From: Musa acuminata AAA Group
Taxonomy: Eukaryota > Streptophyta > Magnoliopsida > Zingiberales > Musaceae
NCBI RefSeq assembly: GCF_036884655.1
Contig: NC_088335.1
Location: 46,328,501 to 46,392,500, forward strand
Direction of reading: 5' to 3'
Length of the DNA stretch: 64,000 bases
Shown: positions 25,193 through 36,081 of the stretch, in pieces
Layout of the letters: each line of letters starts with the position of its first letter
Numbering within the stretch: position 1 is the first letter of the stretch
Program-made: the position numbers and the translations under genes
The notes under the pieces: model-generated
Databases searched by the model: none
Told to the model about the DNA's origin: nothing
The model's input: only the letters and a program-made list of their open reading frames with translations

Positions 25193-27653
25193 TTGATGAG
25201 GTTAGTTAGAGATAAGGCAATCACTATCTTGGACCTTGTAAAGAAGAAAGAGATGGATTGTCAAATAGTACCGTCAGGTACTTCTTTCCCAACTGGTGTT
25301 TCTTTAGAATTGTCAACAGAAGCCTTTGATGAACTTCCACTCTCTACTGTACAACTAGAAGTTTTGGCTTTTTCTACACTTGTCGGTGGGCCCTTAGGGA
25401 AGTTACCCAGTGGTTCAGCTTCTTCTTGAGCCTTATACAGTAGTGCACAACCATACTTATAATATGAGCTAGCACATTCTTGAGCAAGTTCACCAAAATG
25501 TGAAACCCTGAAACAAAAAGTTAGATTACAGTTATCATCAATAGATTAAAAACAAATCAATTCATGATCTAAATATGAAAGAATAAGTAATAATTAACCA
25601 AAAAATTACACTACTATAATGCCTATCAGTCAAAAAGTTCAAGCAATTGTCTCATGCCATATCTTCTTGATCATTAACCAATATGCCCACCAGCCGAGAT
25701 TTCAGGGACAGAACACCAAGTTAAGTGCTCTATTTTCTAGCTTAAGTGAATCATAACGAAAGTTCACTTGCTTTTTTTCTCAAAATAATTATACAATGTC
25801 GGATTTTAAATAATCTAAGATACAGAAATAAATCAACTAAACTCAATAATGTCAAGAAGCACTCGGGTAAGGCGAGATGAGGCTGAGGGCTTCAGTGTGT
25901 AGCTGTGTGCTATACTTCTATACACAAGGCACCTTCAACTAAGCAACAATAAACATGCTGTGCATCCTAGGCACTCAGAAAGACTAGCCCAGGTGACCTA
26001 AATACCACTGACAGGATAAAAACTCAATTCTCCCCCCTCTCTTCGACCTGCTCCAAAAATAATCCCCCATGCCTGATACATGTGTTATGCGCTGGCATTC
26101 TTACCATCGATTGCCTTCCACTGGTTGTGTCTCTCCTTGTCCAGTGTATCTCCCCTGTTCTTCACTCCCTTTTTCCTACCTCTTCTTTCTCCCCTGTCAC
26201 TGTAGGTTCTTAGTCATCGCCCTCTCCTCTGTCTTCCCTCTTTATCTCTCAATTATGTGTGACCAGAGGTACTTAACTATCACCCCCTCCTCCATCTTAC
26301 CTTCTCTCTACCTCTCGTCTATGTGTAGCCAGAACCCTCTGCTGTTGTCATTCTAACTTTCCTCCTTTTCCCACCCTATCCTCTCTCTCTCTCTCTCTAC
26401 AACCAACACCCATTTTTGTTGTCCTCTCTGCCCTCATTTTTTATCATTCTCTTCTTTGTTCCCCTCTCTCTTCTCTCCATAGCTGACAACCATCCTTCTT
26501 GTTTCCCTCCTTCCATCTTCATGCTTTTCTCACCTCCCTCCTCTTTCTTCTCCACTGGCTTCCTCTCCCCTTTTGTTTCCTCTCTCAAAGCTTAATCAAT
26601 CAATTTAACATCACAATTAAAACTACATTACAAATAAAATGGTAACTGAAGGTACATCAGAGGAATGATCATCAAAAACATAAAAAAAATATCATGCTTG
26701 AAAGTACAATCATACAAATAAATAACACACTTTGTATACAACATTGCAGGTCATTGTAGATACCAACATGAAACGTCCACAACACTGCAGACCAAGCAGC
26801 ATACTATTTCCTCATTCATACATTGATTTAGCGACAGTCCAACTTTGAAGGCATTATCTTTTCACACACAAAAAGTGTCTATTAGCATGAGTTTGTAAAG
26901 TAAAAAGGGTACACAAGGTATTTAATTATCAGAAATTATATCAATTTTCTAACAGATAACTACTGAAATAAACCATACTAACGCTAGCAATCATCCAGTT
27001 TAGTTGCCAAACAACCGTATAGCATACATGTGTGTATACATATATATACCCCCACAAATTCTAATATGATAAACATATAGACAGATGAACATGTAAACCA
27101 AGAGAATTGGCATATGACGAAAAAACATCTACATACTGTCATCATGAGTCATTGTAAATTTGGACGATACAAATTTCAATATATCAACCTTTCGGGGAAA
27201 AAAAGGTTGTCAAAATATTAAAAGATACGATTTTTCCAGAAATATTAAGATGTAAGACATATACAGATATGTCAGCGTGTTGGTTCCACAGACAAAATTA
27301 ACGATGCAAATAGAAGCATAAATCGAACTCAGCCATCGAAGAGTACAACTAAAGGATGAAAAAAATCGAAAGGTCGCAGAACGAAGCCCTAACTTGATTT
27401 CCAAGGCGCGGCTGAGGCAATCCACGGCTTCCACGAAGTCCCCGTCCTCTATCGCCTTGGACCCCTTCCCGAACAGCTCGTCCGCGTGAACTAGGGTTTT
27501 CTCGGGCCCCTCTTCTTTGGGAGCACTCGAGGAACCGCCACTGCAGTCATGGTCCTTGACCGCGGCCGCCCCCTCGGGGGCCATGGCCTCGGAGGGAACG
27601 GGATCTTGCGCTAGGGCTTCTTCGACGGAGTGGGTTTGGTCCGGGGAAGCCAT
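21485..27653 (-). CDS. NASP-type TPR histone chaperone (SHNi-TPR family)
   Basis: Six exons on minus: 27653-27394, 25507-25272, 22912-22694, 22617-22527, 22392-22026 and 21796-21485. Phases agree throughout and give 494 residues, close to what I recall for the Arabidopsis protein. A first TPR (ADELFGKGSKAIEDGDFVEA, about 56-87) continues into FGELAQECASSYYKYGCALL. An acidic Asp/Glu-rich insert (about 168-200) leads into ESDLDLAWKMLDVARAIVEK. Another helical pair, DIETSLNDYLRALSILEHL, precedes DAIPYCEKAISLCKSRLQRL. The tail has the family's GVVGRGIKRA motif and a basic KK segment typical of nuclear localisation. NASP proteins bind H3 and H3-H4 in nucleus and cytosol and buffer or deliver them for chromatin assembly. 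Exon 5 carries a tandem 32-residue duplication. The 1.9 and 2.4 kb introns hold transposon-like debris. Confidence 0.92.
22087..22278 (-). repeat. 96-bp in-frame tandem duplication in NASP exon 5
   Basis: Copy one is 22087-22182 and copy two is 22183-22278. They differ at a single base (A at 22149 against G at 22245), a silent change. Each encodes 32 residues including TTPAEAVGNSVSGSEKSDN, so residues of about 307-338 are repeated at about 339-370. The near-identity points to a recent event that kept the frame. Confidence 0.95.
26030..26590. other. Pyrimidine-rich block in NASP intron 1
   Basis: About 560 bp rich in C and T on the plus strand (purine-rich in the transcript), with an 18-bp (CT)n run at 26381-26398. 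Loosely repeated sub-blocks share CCCTCTCCTC and TATGTGTGACCAGA-like pieces. No coding capacity is convincing. It may be a diverged tandem array or an inserted element. Confidence 0.5.
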
Positions 27654-28620
27654 GGCGGAGAAAGAGGAACGCGTTGCGTGACTGAGGAGAGGAGCGAGGC
27701 GGGCGACTAAATTGGCTGGCGAGGAGGAGATCGGACGGTTGGATTTGGTTTGATCAGCGATGATGCTTAAAGGGCTTCGGCGCAGCGATTTCAATTTTTC
27801 GTGCGTGTTTGTTTGCCGGGAAAGGCAAAATTTACCATTGCTGATGTGGCTTTCTCGATGAATTTATATTAAAAATTATTCTTATTCAAAAAAAAGTTAA
27901 TCTCTTTTATGGGAGTAATTTATTATCATTTTTATTTTCGGAAAAAAAATAGTATATTTCAATTTCTCCCAAATTATATACTATTAGTCTTACTCCCTAA
28001 TTCAATTTAGGGTTCCTTTAAATATATTCATACAACTTTGTCGGATCTTGTAAAATTAATCTAAATTCAGATGAAAAAGCTAAAGAATCTAATAGCAAGT
28101 AGCAGTCACAAATTTATCTATTTCTCGTGATATTATGTTTTAATCAGATATATTACGGTCAATTTTTTGGAATATTATTTCATAATGAATTTTGATAAGT
28201 TCGATGTACTTATGGATATCTAATAGATTTTCTTTGTTTTGCCTAACATGATTGTTCCATTATTATGAATGGAATAGAATAAATAATTATTATTTCTCAT
28301 ATTCATAAATAATCACAATTATTATATAAACTTTTAATTTGTATCATGATTGAATTTTCTTCATTAGTTGTTGTTAAGTAAAAATTTGGGAGCAAATTGT
28401 GGTCCCTTTCACATCTATCACAATTTAATTTTGTTTAATACTAATTCAACTATAGAGGTTTAGAATCCTATAAAACTATAGTAGGTGTTACTAACAAATA
28501 CCCTTTCGATATTTAAGATAGTTTTAGGTTTAAATAATTTAGTTAATAGTTTGGAAATAAACCTATAAAGTTCTTTTATAGTGATCTCTTTTGATCCTTA
28601 CTCTCTTCATTGTTAGTCAT

Positions 28621-28815
28621 GTGTCAACCACATAGTTCTAGTGTATTGTCCATATCAATTTCATGTCATCCATATGACGTTAATGTGTCATTCACATGAC
28701 GTTGAAATGTGGGTCACGTGACGTTGATGTGTCACCCACGTGGTGTTGATTTATCATTTATGTGACAATAGTATATCACTAAAATGTTACCCGTATAACG
28801 GTAACGTATCATCCA
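28621..28815. repeat. Degenerate ~20-25-bp tandem repeat with ACGT cores
   Basis: About seven to nine imperfect units of the form GTGTCAnCCACATGACGTT. Individual units carry CACGTGACGT, CCACGTGG or CATGACGTT. The pattern is clear by eye, although unit lengths vary. Confidence 0.65.
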
Positions 28816-29455
28816 TTTATTGCCAAAGAGTTCAGCACATGATATCACTATGTCATCATCGATTATATGATACTATTGTAAGTAGATGTTCTTCTCGTTT
28901 TACGATTACTTGAAATTAAGATTTATGATATAAAATTTTATTATGTGCACAATTTGAAAAAAAAAACAAGTATATTTAACTGGAAAAATGCCAACAATGA
29001 GATGAATAACATGGTGGTTACTTATAATTTAATTAAAAATATTCTAGTGTATCAAAATTAAAATCATTGTTATTTGGGGGAATTATCCTAAAACATAATA
29101 AATTTTTAAAACATAATAAAATCTTCCTCCTTCGATGTTGCTCAACATTTGTGACGATGCTAAAGGAGGAATATGAGGCAGGTGAGATAGAGCAGATACG
29201 ATTGATCGATCTCGAAACCCTAGCCAACGTAGATGTAGATGTCTCACTTGTCTCATCTTCCTCCTCTAGCTCTTCCTCCTCCTCGTTGATATTTGGATCG
29301 ACATCGATAAGGCTGACCACCACGTCGTTGTCGTCGTTCATCGTCATAATAGCCACCCACGATGCCATCATCCATCACCATCATCAAAATTACTTTTTTT
29401 ACCCATCATCTTCGTACTATTCATGTATGTACTGTCATGTGTTATATCTTCAATT

Positions 29456-29760
29456 GATAAAGCCGATGACATTAGGTTAAATAAGATTAAATATTTTACT
29501 TTCATGACTATAAAGAGTTTAATATAAATTTTTGAAGTATGTGGACTGATATACTAAAGATGTCTAACTACATAGTTTAAAATATAGTTAGTTCATCATT
29601 ATTATTGAAATTATCATTTTCTCCATCGTCTTTGTGTTATTATTGTCACATCCTATCTTCGATAAAATCGATGATATTATGGTAAATAAAATTAAATATT
29701 TCACTTTTATAACTATAAAAAAATTAATATAATTTTTTTTTAACTATATAAGATAATATG
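29456..29760. repeat. Two copies of a ~80-bp AT-rich unit
   Basis: Copies at about 29456-29540 and 29661-29745 share GATAAA-x-CGATGA, AAATATTT-AC-TT and AACTATAAA. A shorter match (GGTAAAATCGATGATGTTATG) is present near 12625, so this looks like part of a dispersed family. Confidence 0.55.
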
Positions 29761-30311
29761 TAATTAGTCCTTATCAATCGATTTGTTTTTAAATTTTTAC
29801 TCCTATTCAGTTTCTTTGGTAAAAGCTATTATTGGAGGTCTCACTTTGGATGAACTTTTTGCTTCAACACATCTCAAAATCTTTCTTCCTTGCAAGGTCG
29901 AATTTGACCTATTAGCAAATCCACTTAGGACCAGACTCGGCCAATTTGATTTTATCTCCAATTTCTATAAGTAGGCCTCAATGTCACAACTTTCTTTGAA
30001 TTAAACAAAACTCAATATCAAATTATTGGGACATTATGTTTTTTTATTGTTATTATTATAAATATAATAAAAGTATATAAATGTTTTTTTTATTAGTATG
30101 AGGCCTATAAATTAGAGATAAATCTCCCAATCTCTCAAAATCCAGATTTCTCAGCTTTATGACACTACATTAATCTCTTGTGTATTCTAATCTGTATCTT
30201 TCTTAATCTCTCTATTTATATATTTATAGAAGGAAAAAAGCCAAGCTATTAAATTTAACTTTAAAAAAAAATCTAATTTTATTAATCTTTTATATAATTA
30301 TAAATTTTAAT

Positions 30312-33300
30312 TTAATGTTCCAACACTATCGTTGCATTCTCCACGGCCGACCGACAGTCCTCGGTCCTAATCCTCTCCAGCTCTTCTGCCACCTCCGCCA
30401 TCGACGGTCTCGCCTCTCTGTAGAAGGCGAGGCACCGGAACGCTACCTCCGCCACCTCCTGCACCGAAGCCCTCGTCCGACCATCCCAGTCATCTTTGAT
30501 GAACGGGTCCACGATGTCCTCCACCATCCCCTTCCCTATCCTGTCCGTCGCCAGCGCCGCCAGGTTCACTTCGCTCGTCGCTCGACCAAAGTCCACCACC
30601 TTCATGGCCGTTATTATCTCCACCAGCACCACCCCGAAGCTGTACACGTCGCACTTATCCGAGAGGTGGAAGTTACAGTGACACTGCGGGTCGACGTACC
30701 CCATCGTCCCCTGCGGCACAGTCGAGGCGTTGGATGACTCCACCATGGCAGGCGTCGCGAGCCCGAAGTCCGCCAGCTTCGGTCTCAGGTCGTAATCCAA
30801 CAAAATGTTGCTGGACTTGACGTCACGGTGGTAGATCGGCGGTTGCACGGCCGTGTGGAGGTACGCGACGGCCGTGGCAACGTCGGCCGCGATGGAGACG
30901 CGAGCGTGCCACGACAAGCCGTCGCCTCGCTTCCGGCGGAGGTGCTGGGAGAGAGTGCCGTTGGGCATGAACTCATACACCAGGATGTGCTCGCCGCTCT
31001 CGATGCAGCAGCCCAGCAGGCGGACGACGTTGGGGTGGCTGACGGAGGAGACGAGCTTGATCTCGTTTATGATGAGGTCGACGTCGTCGTGTTTGAGCCT
31101 TTTGATGGCGACGAGGCCGGCGTTGGATAGTTTTCCGACGTACACGGTGGAGTAGGCGCCGGTGCCGAGCACGGAGGTGCCGGCGAAGTTGCTGGTGGCG
31201 CGTTCGACGTTCTTGAGGGAGAAGGTGGCGACAGTGCAGGATGTTTGAGAGAGAAGGCGTCGGGTGATTTGCTTCCCTCTGGAGGCGGTGGACAGGCGTC
31301 GGATGTACTCGCGGAAGAATGCCACGCCAAGCATCAGAGAGACTGCGGCAAGGACGCCTGTGAGAAGACAAGCGGAAATTAATTTGATAAAAATGATTGA
31401 AATAAAAAATATTGGCTTTTTATGTGGAAGTTACCGTTAATTTTATCTATCTAAAGGGCTGAAGCCTTAATTCTATAATAAAGACACCTAATCAAAGATC
31501 AATTTCATTGAACATGATCTACATCACAAAAACATTTAGAAATCATTGAATGAACATATGCATCATTTTAAATTGTTATTTAAAACTTTCCCAAACACTA
31601 ATCTAACTATATAGTTTTCTTTTTTCTACCCTTGATAACCTTCAGCATAATTTAATTGTTAATTGTGCTTAGTCATTATTTTTTTCTTCTATTTTATAAC
31701 TTGAACTTTTTTGCTTATATATTACGGCTAAGTTAATACCATTGATCATTTCATCATGTTCTTTATGAAGCACCAACGGAAGAAACATAATACCTCCAAG
31801 AAAAGCTCCAACTTTGGAGCCGCTCCAGCAATCGCCTGAAATGGAGCTTAAAGACCTGCAATTTTGTACTGCACAAAAAAAAGAAGAAGGAAAAACTGAT
31901 GTTTAGCTTATATTGCTAAAGAATGAATAATGAGAAGAATGATGAGTCATTTAAGAGGAACAAAGGTAGGTCATTAATGGGTACAGATGGGCAGTAGAAG
32001 TTGGCCTCTCAGAAGTCATAAGAACTCCATGTCAACCAAAAACTATAAGATGGTTCCAATCATAATGGCCCAATGAAACACACAACCTTTCTTCTGAGAC
32101 AATTTCCACATGTTGTGAATCATAACAAGCATTTCATCCACTTCTTTGTTTGTTTGACAACTTATAAGGTTCACTAAAGATGAAATCGACTCTCACATTT
32201 TTCATCCATAATTTGGGTTATTCTAATATGGTTATTGGCCTACCTCATCTAAACTATATTGACTAACTAAAGAAGTGACAGTAAAAATTTGAACACATCT
32301 CTTCGTTAATTATGCTAATCCATTTCATTTCTGGTCAAACTGATATATATGACTGAACCATGTCGTCCTTAATCCCCAATTAGAAGATATCTTAATGTTC
32401 ACCAAATCAAACTTCAAGTTTTAGAAAACATAATCCGACTTAGACAAAGTATTTTTGCTAAATTCCATATGATTTCAAGAATCACAGCAACAATATTAAG
32501 AAGAGGTTGTAATGTCCTATTATTAAATTACTACAGTATGATTTTTTTTTCTTTCCAATATTGGATTTGTAATGCAATATCTTTAATTAGATTGATAGTA
32601 TCTATTTTATTATCATATGAATGCTAGAATAAAATTTTCAAGCTCTCTTTCTCTCTCTCTAGATTTTGATCACCGTAAGTGAAACAGCATGCAATGGAAG
32701 TGGTGATTAATAGAAGAGAAGACGCAGGACTGACCTCTCGCGCAACCTGCGCCGTCGGCGAAGCCGTCCCCGACGAACCCCTCGTGGCAGCTGCAACGGA
32801 AGCCCGTACTCCCCCCGGAGACCGGCGTGTCCACGCGCTTGCAGTTGGCGTTTGTCGCGCATCGGCACTCTCCGTTGAGCCACCACCCGGTCTCGGCCTC
32901 TCCGAACACGAGCGACGGCTTGCTGAAGGTGGCCCCCCCGTACCTCGCCGACGCGAACATGAACGCGCACCCGGCGGTGGCCTCCGAAAACTCCTCCCAG
33001 GAGAGGAACCCGCCCGTTTTCCTGCTGGAGTAGCAGATGGTGTCGTCGCCCTGCAGCCCGCAACTTGTCACGTTGAGACGCCGGGAGATTTTCTCGGTGG
33101 AGATGATACACCCGAAGTCCCTCTGCGAGCTGCAGTTCCGCAGGAACAGCGTGTTGCTCGACGTCATGGCGTAGTGGCTCCGGAAGAGCCCTTCGGCAGC
33201 GAGGATGGATCGGTCGCAGACCGGCTGCACGTCCAAGATGATGGTTTCATGTGTGATGACCGTGATCCGGTGTCCGCTGAGCTGCATCTCCCCGGCGGCG

Positions 33301-33470
33301 GAGCAGTTCAGCCGGATTCCGCATCCATCGGAGAAGCCGAAGGGGTAGGAGACAGTAGCGGAGCCGCACGTCTGGTTGCATCCAGAAGCTCTTGTAGCGG
33401 CACAGAAGAAGACAAGTTCAAAGAAGAGGAGGAAGAAGAAGAAAACAGGGTTTTGATGGGACGAAGACAT
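30312..33470 (-). CDS. Wall-associated-kinase-like receptor kinase (WAKL14/At5g66790 type)
   Basis: Three exons on minus: 33470-32735, 31868-31794 and 31357-30312, phase-compatible, 618 residues. A signal peptide (1 to about 29) precedes a Cys-rich GUB_WAK extracellular region (CGSATVSYPFGFSDGCGIRL) and a C-terminal Cys-rich segment ending in an EGF-like part (CSCHEGFVGDGF). The membrane span is about 265-285. The kinase domain has the glycine loop GTGAYSTVYVGK, catalytic Lys356, HRDVKSSN with Asp449, and DFG with Asp467, so it should be an active RD kinase. Such receptors sit at the plasma membrane and sense cell-wall pectins or related cues. Oddly, the stretch after the activation segment reads QGTMGYVDPQCHCNFHLSDKC, where relatives I recall have Pro, Tyr, Gln and Ser in place of Met and the three Cys. 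Intron 1 is 866 bp and intron 2 is 436 bp. Confidence 0.92.
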
Positions 33471-34159
33471 TCTCTATCTGTCGATCAGCGGAAACAACAA
33501 ATGGAAGCAAACTGAAAGTGGAGAAGAAGACTGGGAAGAATAAAGCGTCTGTGGTTCTCTCTTCTTCGTTGTTGGCGAAGCAAGGAAGTCGGACAGTAGG
33601 ATTGGATGACTTGGTGGGTGCTGCCAAATGGTAAAAGGGGGTGTGCATTTTAGTGTAAGGATGTCAACCTTGAACAGATCCATTGTTTCTTCGCCCACTA
33701 AGATAAGGTCGCTACACTAATTGTCACCTGCGCAGGAAGGTTGTATGGTTAGCAAATCAAGGTATTCACATTTTATGCTTGGAAAATTTTATATAACAAA
33801 ATATATACAAATGGAAAACCTCTTAATTGGAAACAGGATGATGACTTCCTTAGCTTAACAATGAAAGCTCTGGTGGATAATGCCTTTTTGGTTCAGTTCT
33901 CTTGATTTGCTTGATGTTCATCCTTTATACTGAAAAAGTATAGAAATAATTTAAAGTTTTTGGGAAAGAAGAAAAGAGGCAAAATACATCTCGATTAGCT
34001 TAATTTGCCTCTCCAGCTTATTAGTGAAACCTATGGTAGTTAGGAAGAGAGAGAATAGAAACTTACAGCCACTAGAGAAAGGGAAAGAAAAGAAGATTAA
34101 TGAGCCAACGAGCACATAAATTGTCATGCCGATGATTCATCCTTAAACTGTATAACACA

Positions 34160-34325
34160 TGTCACGACTCGAGTTTGATGAGCCAACTGACCAATAACTC
34201 CATTTTGATCATTCAACCACAGACCAAAATGCTTAAGCGGGAATTAACGTAGTACACTCATCAGACCCTTATAAGTTAATCATACACATTCCCCACTTCC
34301 GATGTGGGACTAATGGGATGTTATA
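34160..34325 (-). repeat. TRIM LTR copy A
   Basis: Starts TGTCACGAC on plus and ends GATGTTATA where other copies have GATGTTACA. About 166 bp. Confidence 0.8.
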
Positions 34326-34503
34326 ATATCCCCAACTCAATTAACTTGACGTCCTCGTCAAGGTCCAACATATCCCAGATCGAACCCTAGCATAGTGCAC
34401 GTGAGGATTAACTCAGTGGTGGCTCCACACCGTGATGAGTTCTCTGACTCCATCCATGGGTAGTCTTTTCCTACTCGAGCCCTCTCACCCTGCCCAAATG
34501 CTA

Positions 34504-34522
34504 GGTCGGCTCTGATACCAAA
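34504..34522 (-). other. TRIM primer-binding site, copy 1
   Basis: Read on minus this is TTTGGTATCAGAGCCGACC, directly next to LTR B. It contains the 12-base TGGTATCAGAGC complementary to the 3' end of initiator Met tRNA. An identical copy lies at 34992-35010. Confidence 0.8.
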
Positions 34523-34689
34523 TGTCACGACCCGAGTCTGATGAGCCAACTAGCCAATAACTCCATTTTGGTCCTTGCAACCACGGACCAAAATGCTTAA
34601 GCAGGAGGTAACGTAGTACACTCATCAGGCTCTTATAAGCTAATCATACACATTCCCCACTTCCGATGTGGGACAAATGGGATGTTACA
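34523..34689 (-). repeat. TRIM LTR copy B
   Basis: Complete copy with TGTCACGAC at the left and GATGTTACA at the right, 167 bp. Confidence 0.85.
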
Positions 34690-34705
34690 ATATCATACAC
34701 ATTCC

Positions 34706-34813
34706 CACGGACCAAAATGTTTAAGCGGGAGTTAACATAGTACACTCATCAGGCCCTTATAAGCTAATCATACACATTGCCCACTTCCGATGTGGGAATA
34801 ATGGGATGTTACA
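34706..34813 (-). repeat. TRIM LTR copy C (5'-truncated on plus)
   Basis: Begins within the LTR at ACGGACCAAAATG and runs to GATGTTACA, about 108 bp. The short piece between copies B and C (TATCATACACATTCCC) itself resembles LTR sequence, so the joint is a rearrangement. Confidence 0.75.
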
Positions 34814-35010
34814 ATATCCCTAACTCAATTAGCTTGACATCCTCGTCAAGGCCCGACATAACCCAGATCGAACCCTAGAATAGTGCATGTGAGGATTAAC
34901 TCAGTGGTGGCTCCACGCCGTGATAAATTCTTTGACTCCATCCACGGGTAGCCCTTTCCTACTCGAGCCCTCTCACCCTGCCCAAATACTAGGTCGGCTC
35001 TGATACCAAA

Positions 35011-35177
35011 TCTCACGACCCGGGTCTGATGAGCCAACTGGCTAATAACTCCATTTTGGTCCTTGTAACCACGGACCAAAATGCTTAAGCGGGAGTTAAC
35101 GTAGTACACTCATCAGGTCCTTATAAGTTAATCATACACATTGTCCACTTCCGATGTAGGAATAATGGGATGTTACA
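35011..35177 (-). repeat. TRIM LTR copy D
   Basis: Complete, but its left end reads TCTCACGAC instead of TGTCACGAC. 167 bp. Confidence 0.85.
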
Positions 35178-35486
35178 CTAACACCCATAGTTTCTACTCT
35201 ATCCTTCACTGTTGCAGCCAAGTATGAACAAGGAGATGACCAAGTCTTGAACAGCCAATTACTAGAGTTCCAGTCAGAGTAGTAGAGGCCAAAGTTGAGT
35301 CATAATCATTGATTCGTGAACTGATACTACACAAAGTTGAGGGACATTGCATTGGCAACAAAATAAAGAAACAGAAATCGGGATTGATTATGGCACATGT
35401 TAATGGTTTTGATAGATCTAGTTTATGTACAATATGATTGATCTCAAAGATTACTATTCTTCTTCATAATCACCCTACAGCTAAAC

Positions 35487-36081
35487 CTAGCTTCTGCAGA
35501 GTATTTTTATACTGCGACTGGGTAGCAATGTCAACATGAAGTATTTTCTCCCCCAATTTTCTACTATTCCAGGGTTGAAAGAAGGTACAAATAAGGTTGA
35601 TCATATTTATGTGGAAATAATCTCTTGATAAAATATAAACAGCATTGGAACCTCCTCAAACACTAAGAAAGCTTAAGAGAAGATCATCCTTATGTTTTAG
35701 ATGAAAAAATTGCTGTAAACAAACTTACAGGTCCACAGCATTGGATGTTGCCAGTGGCTGCACACCGTGTGTGATCCATTCCACTGAACTCCATCATCAT
35801 CATCATCAAGACCTGTGAATTAGAAAATTCCACATACTTAACATAATAATAAGAACGTGAGATAAATTATGCTAGATGGAAGTCCACATATTCATAATGT
35901 GCATAACTAACAAGACTTTTTTGTGCCACTAGTGCATGCATACTAATTATAGATACAGAAACCATTAGTAGATAATTATAGTTACCCAAACATGTTTCTC
36001 ATCTATCTTACCCAGATAAATCAGATGAATCCAGGCTAAAAAGAGGAATACCAAGAAGTGGAGCATACACCCTTGAAGCAT
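35487..36081 (-). CDS. Candidate three-exon gene for a 76-residue secreted or membrane peptide
   Basis: I do not recognise this protein. Three exons on minus, 36081-36012, 35812-35729 and 35563-35487, join in phase. Donors are GTAAGA and GTAAGT and acceptors are CAG and TAG. The N-terminus is MLQGCMLHFLVFLFLAWIHL, a strong hydrophobic signal or anchor segment. An acidic run (five Asp) and GVQWNGSHTVCSHWQHPMLW follow, then a short basic tail. No frame in this area is long, so the case rests on splice sites and phase. The ATG comes right after a possible acceptor (GGATTAG), so a 5' UTR intron is possible. It may instead be a non-coding transcript or chance. Confidence 0.3.

Larger units (their letters stand above)
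27654..30311. other. Intergenic region between NASP and the WAK-like kinase
   Basis: The first ~150 bp are GC-richer and are probably the NASP promoter and 5' UTR. The rest is AT-rich and holds a degenerate ACGT-containing repeat near 28.7 kb, a modestly GC-richer patch at 29.13-29.40 kb with open frames on both strands but no recognisable protein, and two copies of an AT-rich unit at 29.46-29.76 kb. Confidence 0.5.
34160..35177 (-). mobile_element. TRIM-like miniature LTR retroelement array
   Basis: Order on the plus strand: LTR (34160-34325), internal (34326-34522), LTR (34523-34689), short LTR piece (34706-34813), internal (34814-35010), LTR (35011-35177). LTRs are about 166 bp and internal parts about 197 bp, with no coding capacity. 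Read on minus, each full LTR starts TGTAACATCCCA or a close variant and ends GTCGTGACA or similar. The base after it begins TTTGGTATCAGAGCCGACC, a primer-binding site of the tRNA-iMet type. That combination is the hallmark of TRIM elements, which depend on other elements' enzymes. Three complete LTRs alternating with internals, plus a truncated LTR, suggest unequal recombination between LTRs. I found no clear target-site duplication. It lies about 0.7 kb upstream of the WAK-like gene. Confidence 0.85.

Noticed and set aside
26069..26588. Frames in the pyrimidine-rich intron block
   Set aside because: Leu/Ser/Pro-rich translation of a CT-rich tract; no protein signature.
29033..29480. Frames with Ser or Glu runs on both strands
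   Set aside because: Low-complexity trinucleotide repeats in intergenic DNA; no domain, no splice context.
32679..33515. Plus-strand 278-codon frame opposite the WAK-like exon 1
   Set aside because: Mirror of a GC-rich exon; the minus strand has the signal peptide and GUB_WAK cysteines.
34358..35109. Two similar short minus-strand frames (HQTRVV...FGQGERARVGK)
   Set aside because: They are the two copies of the TRIM internal region plus LTR, not genes.
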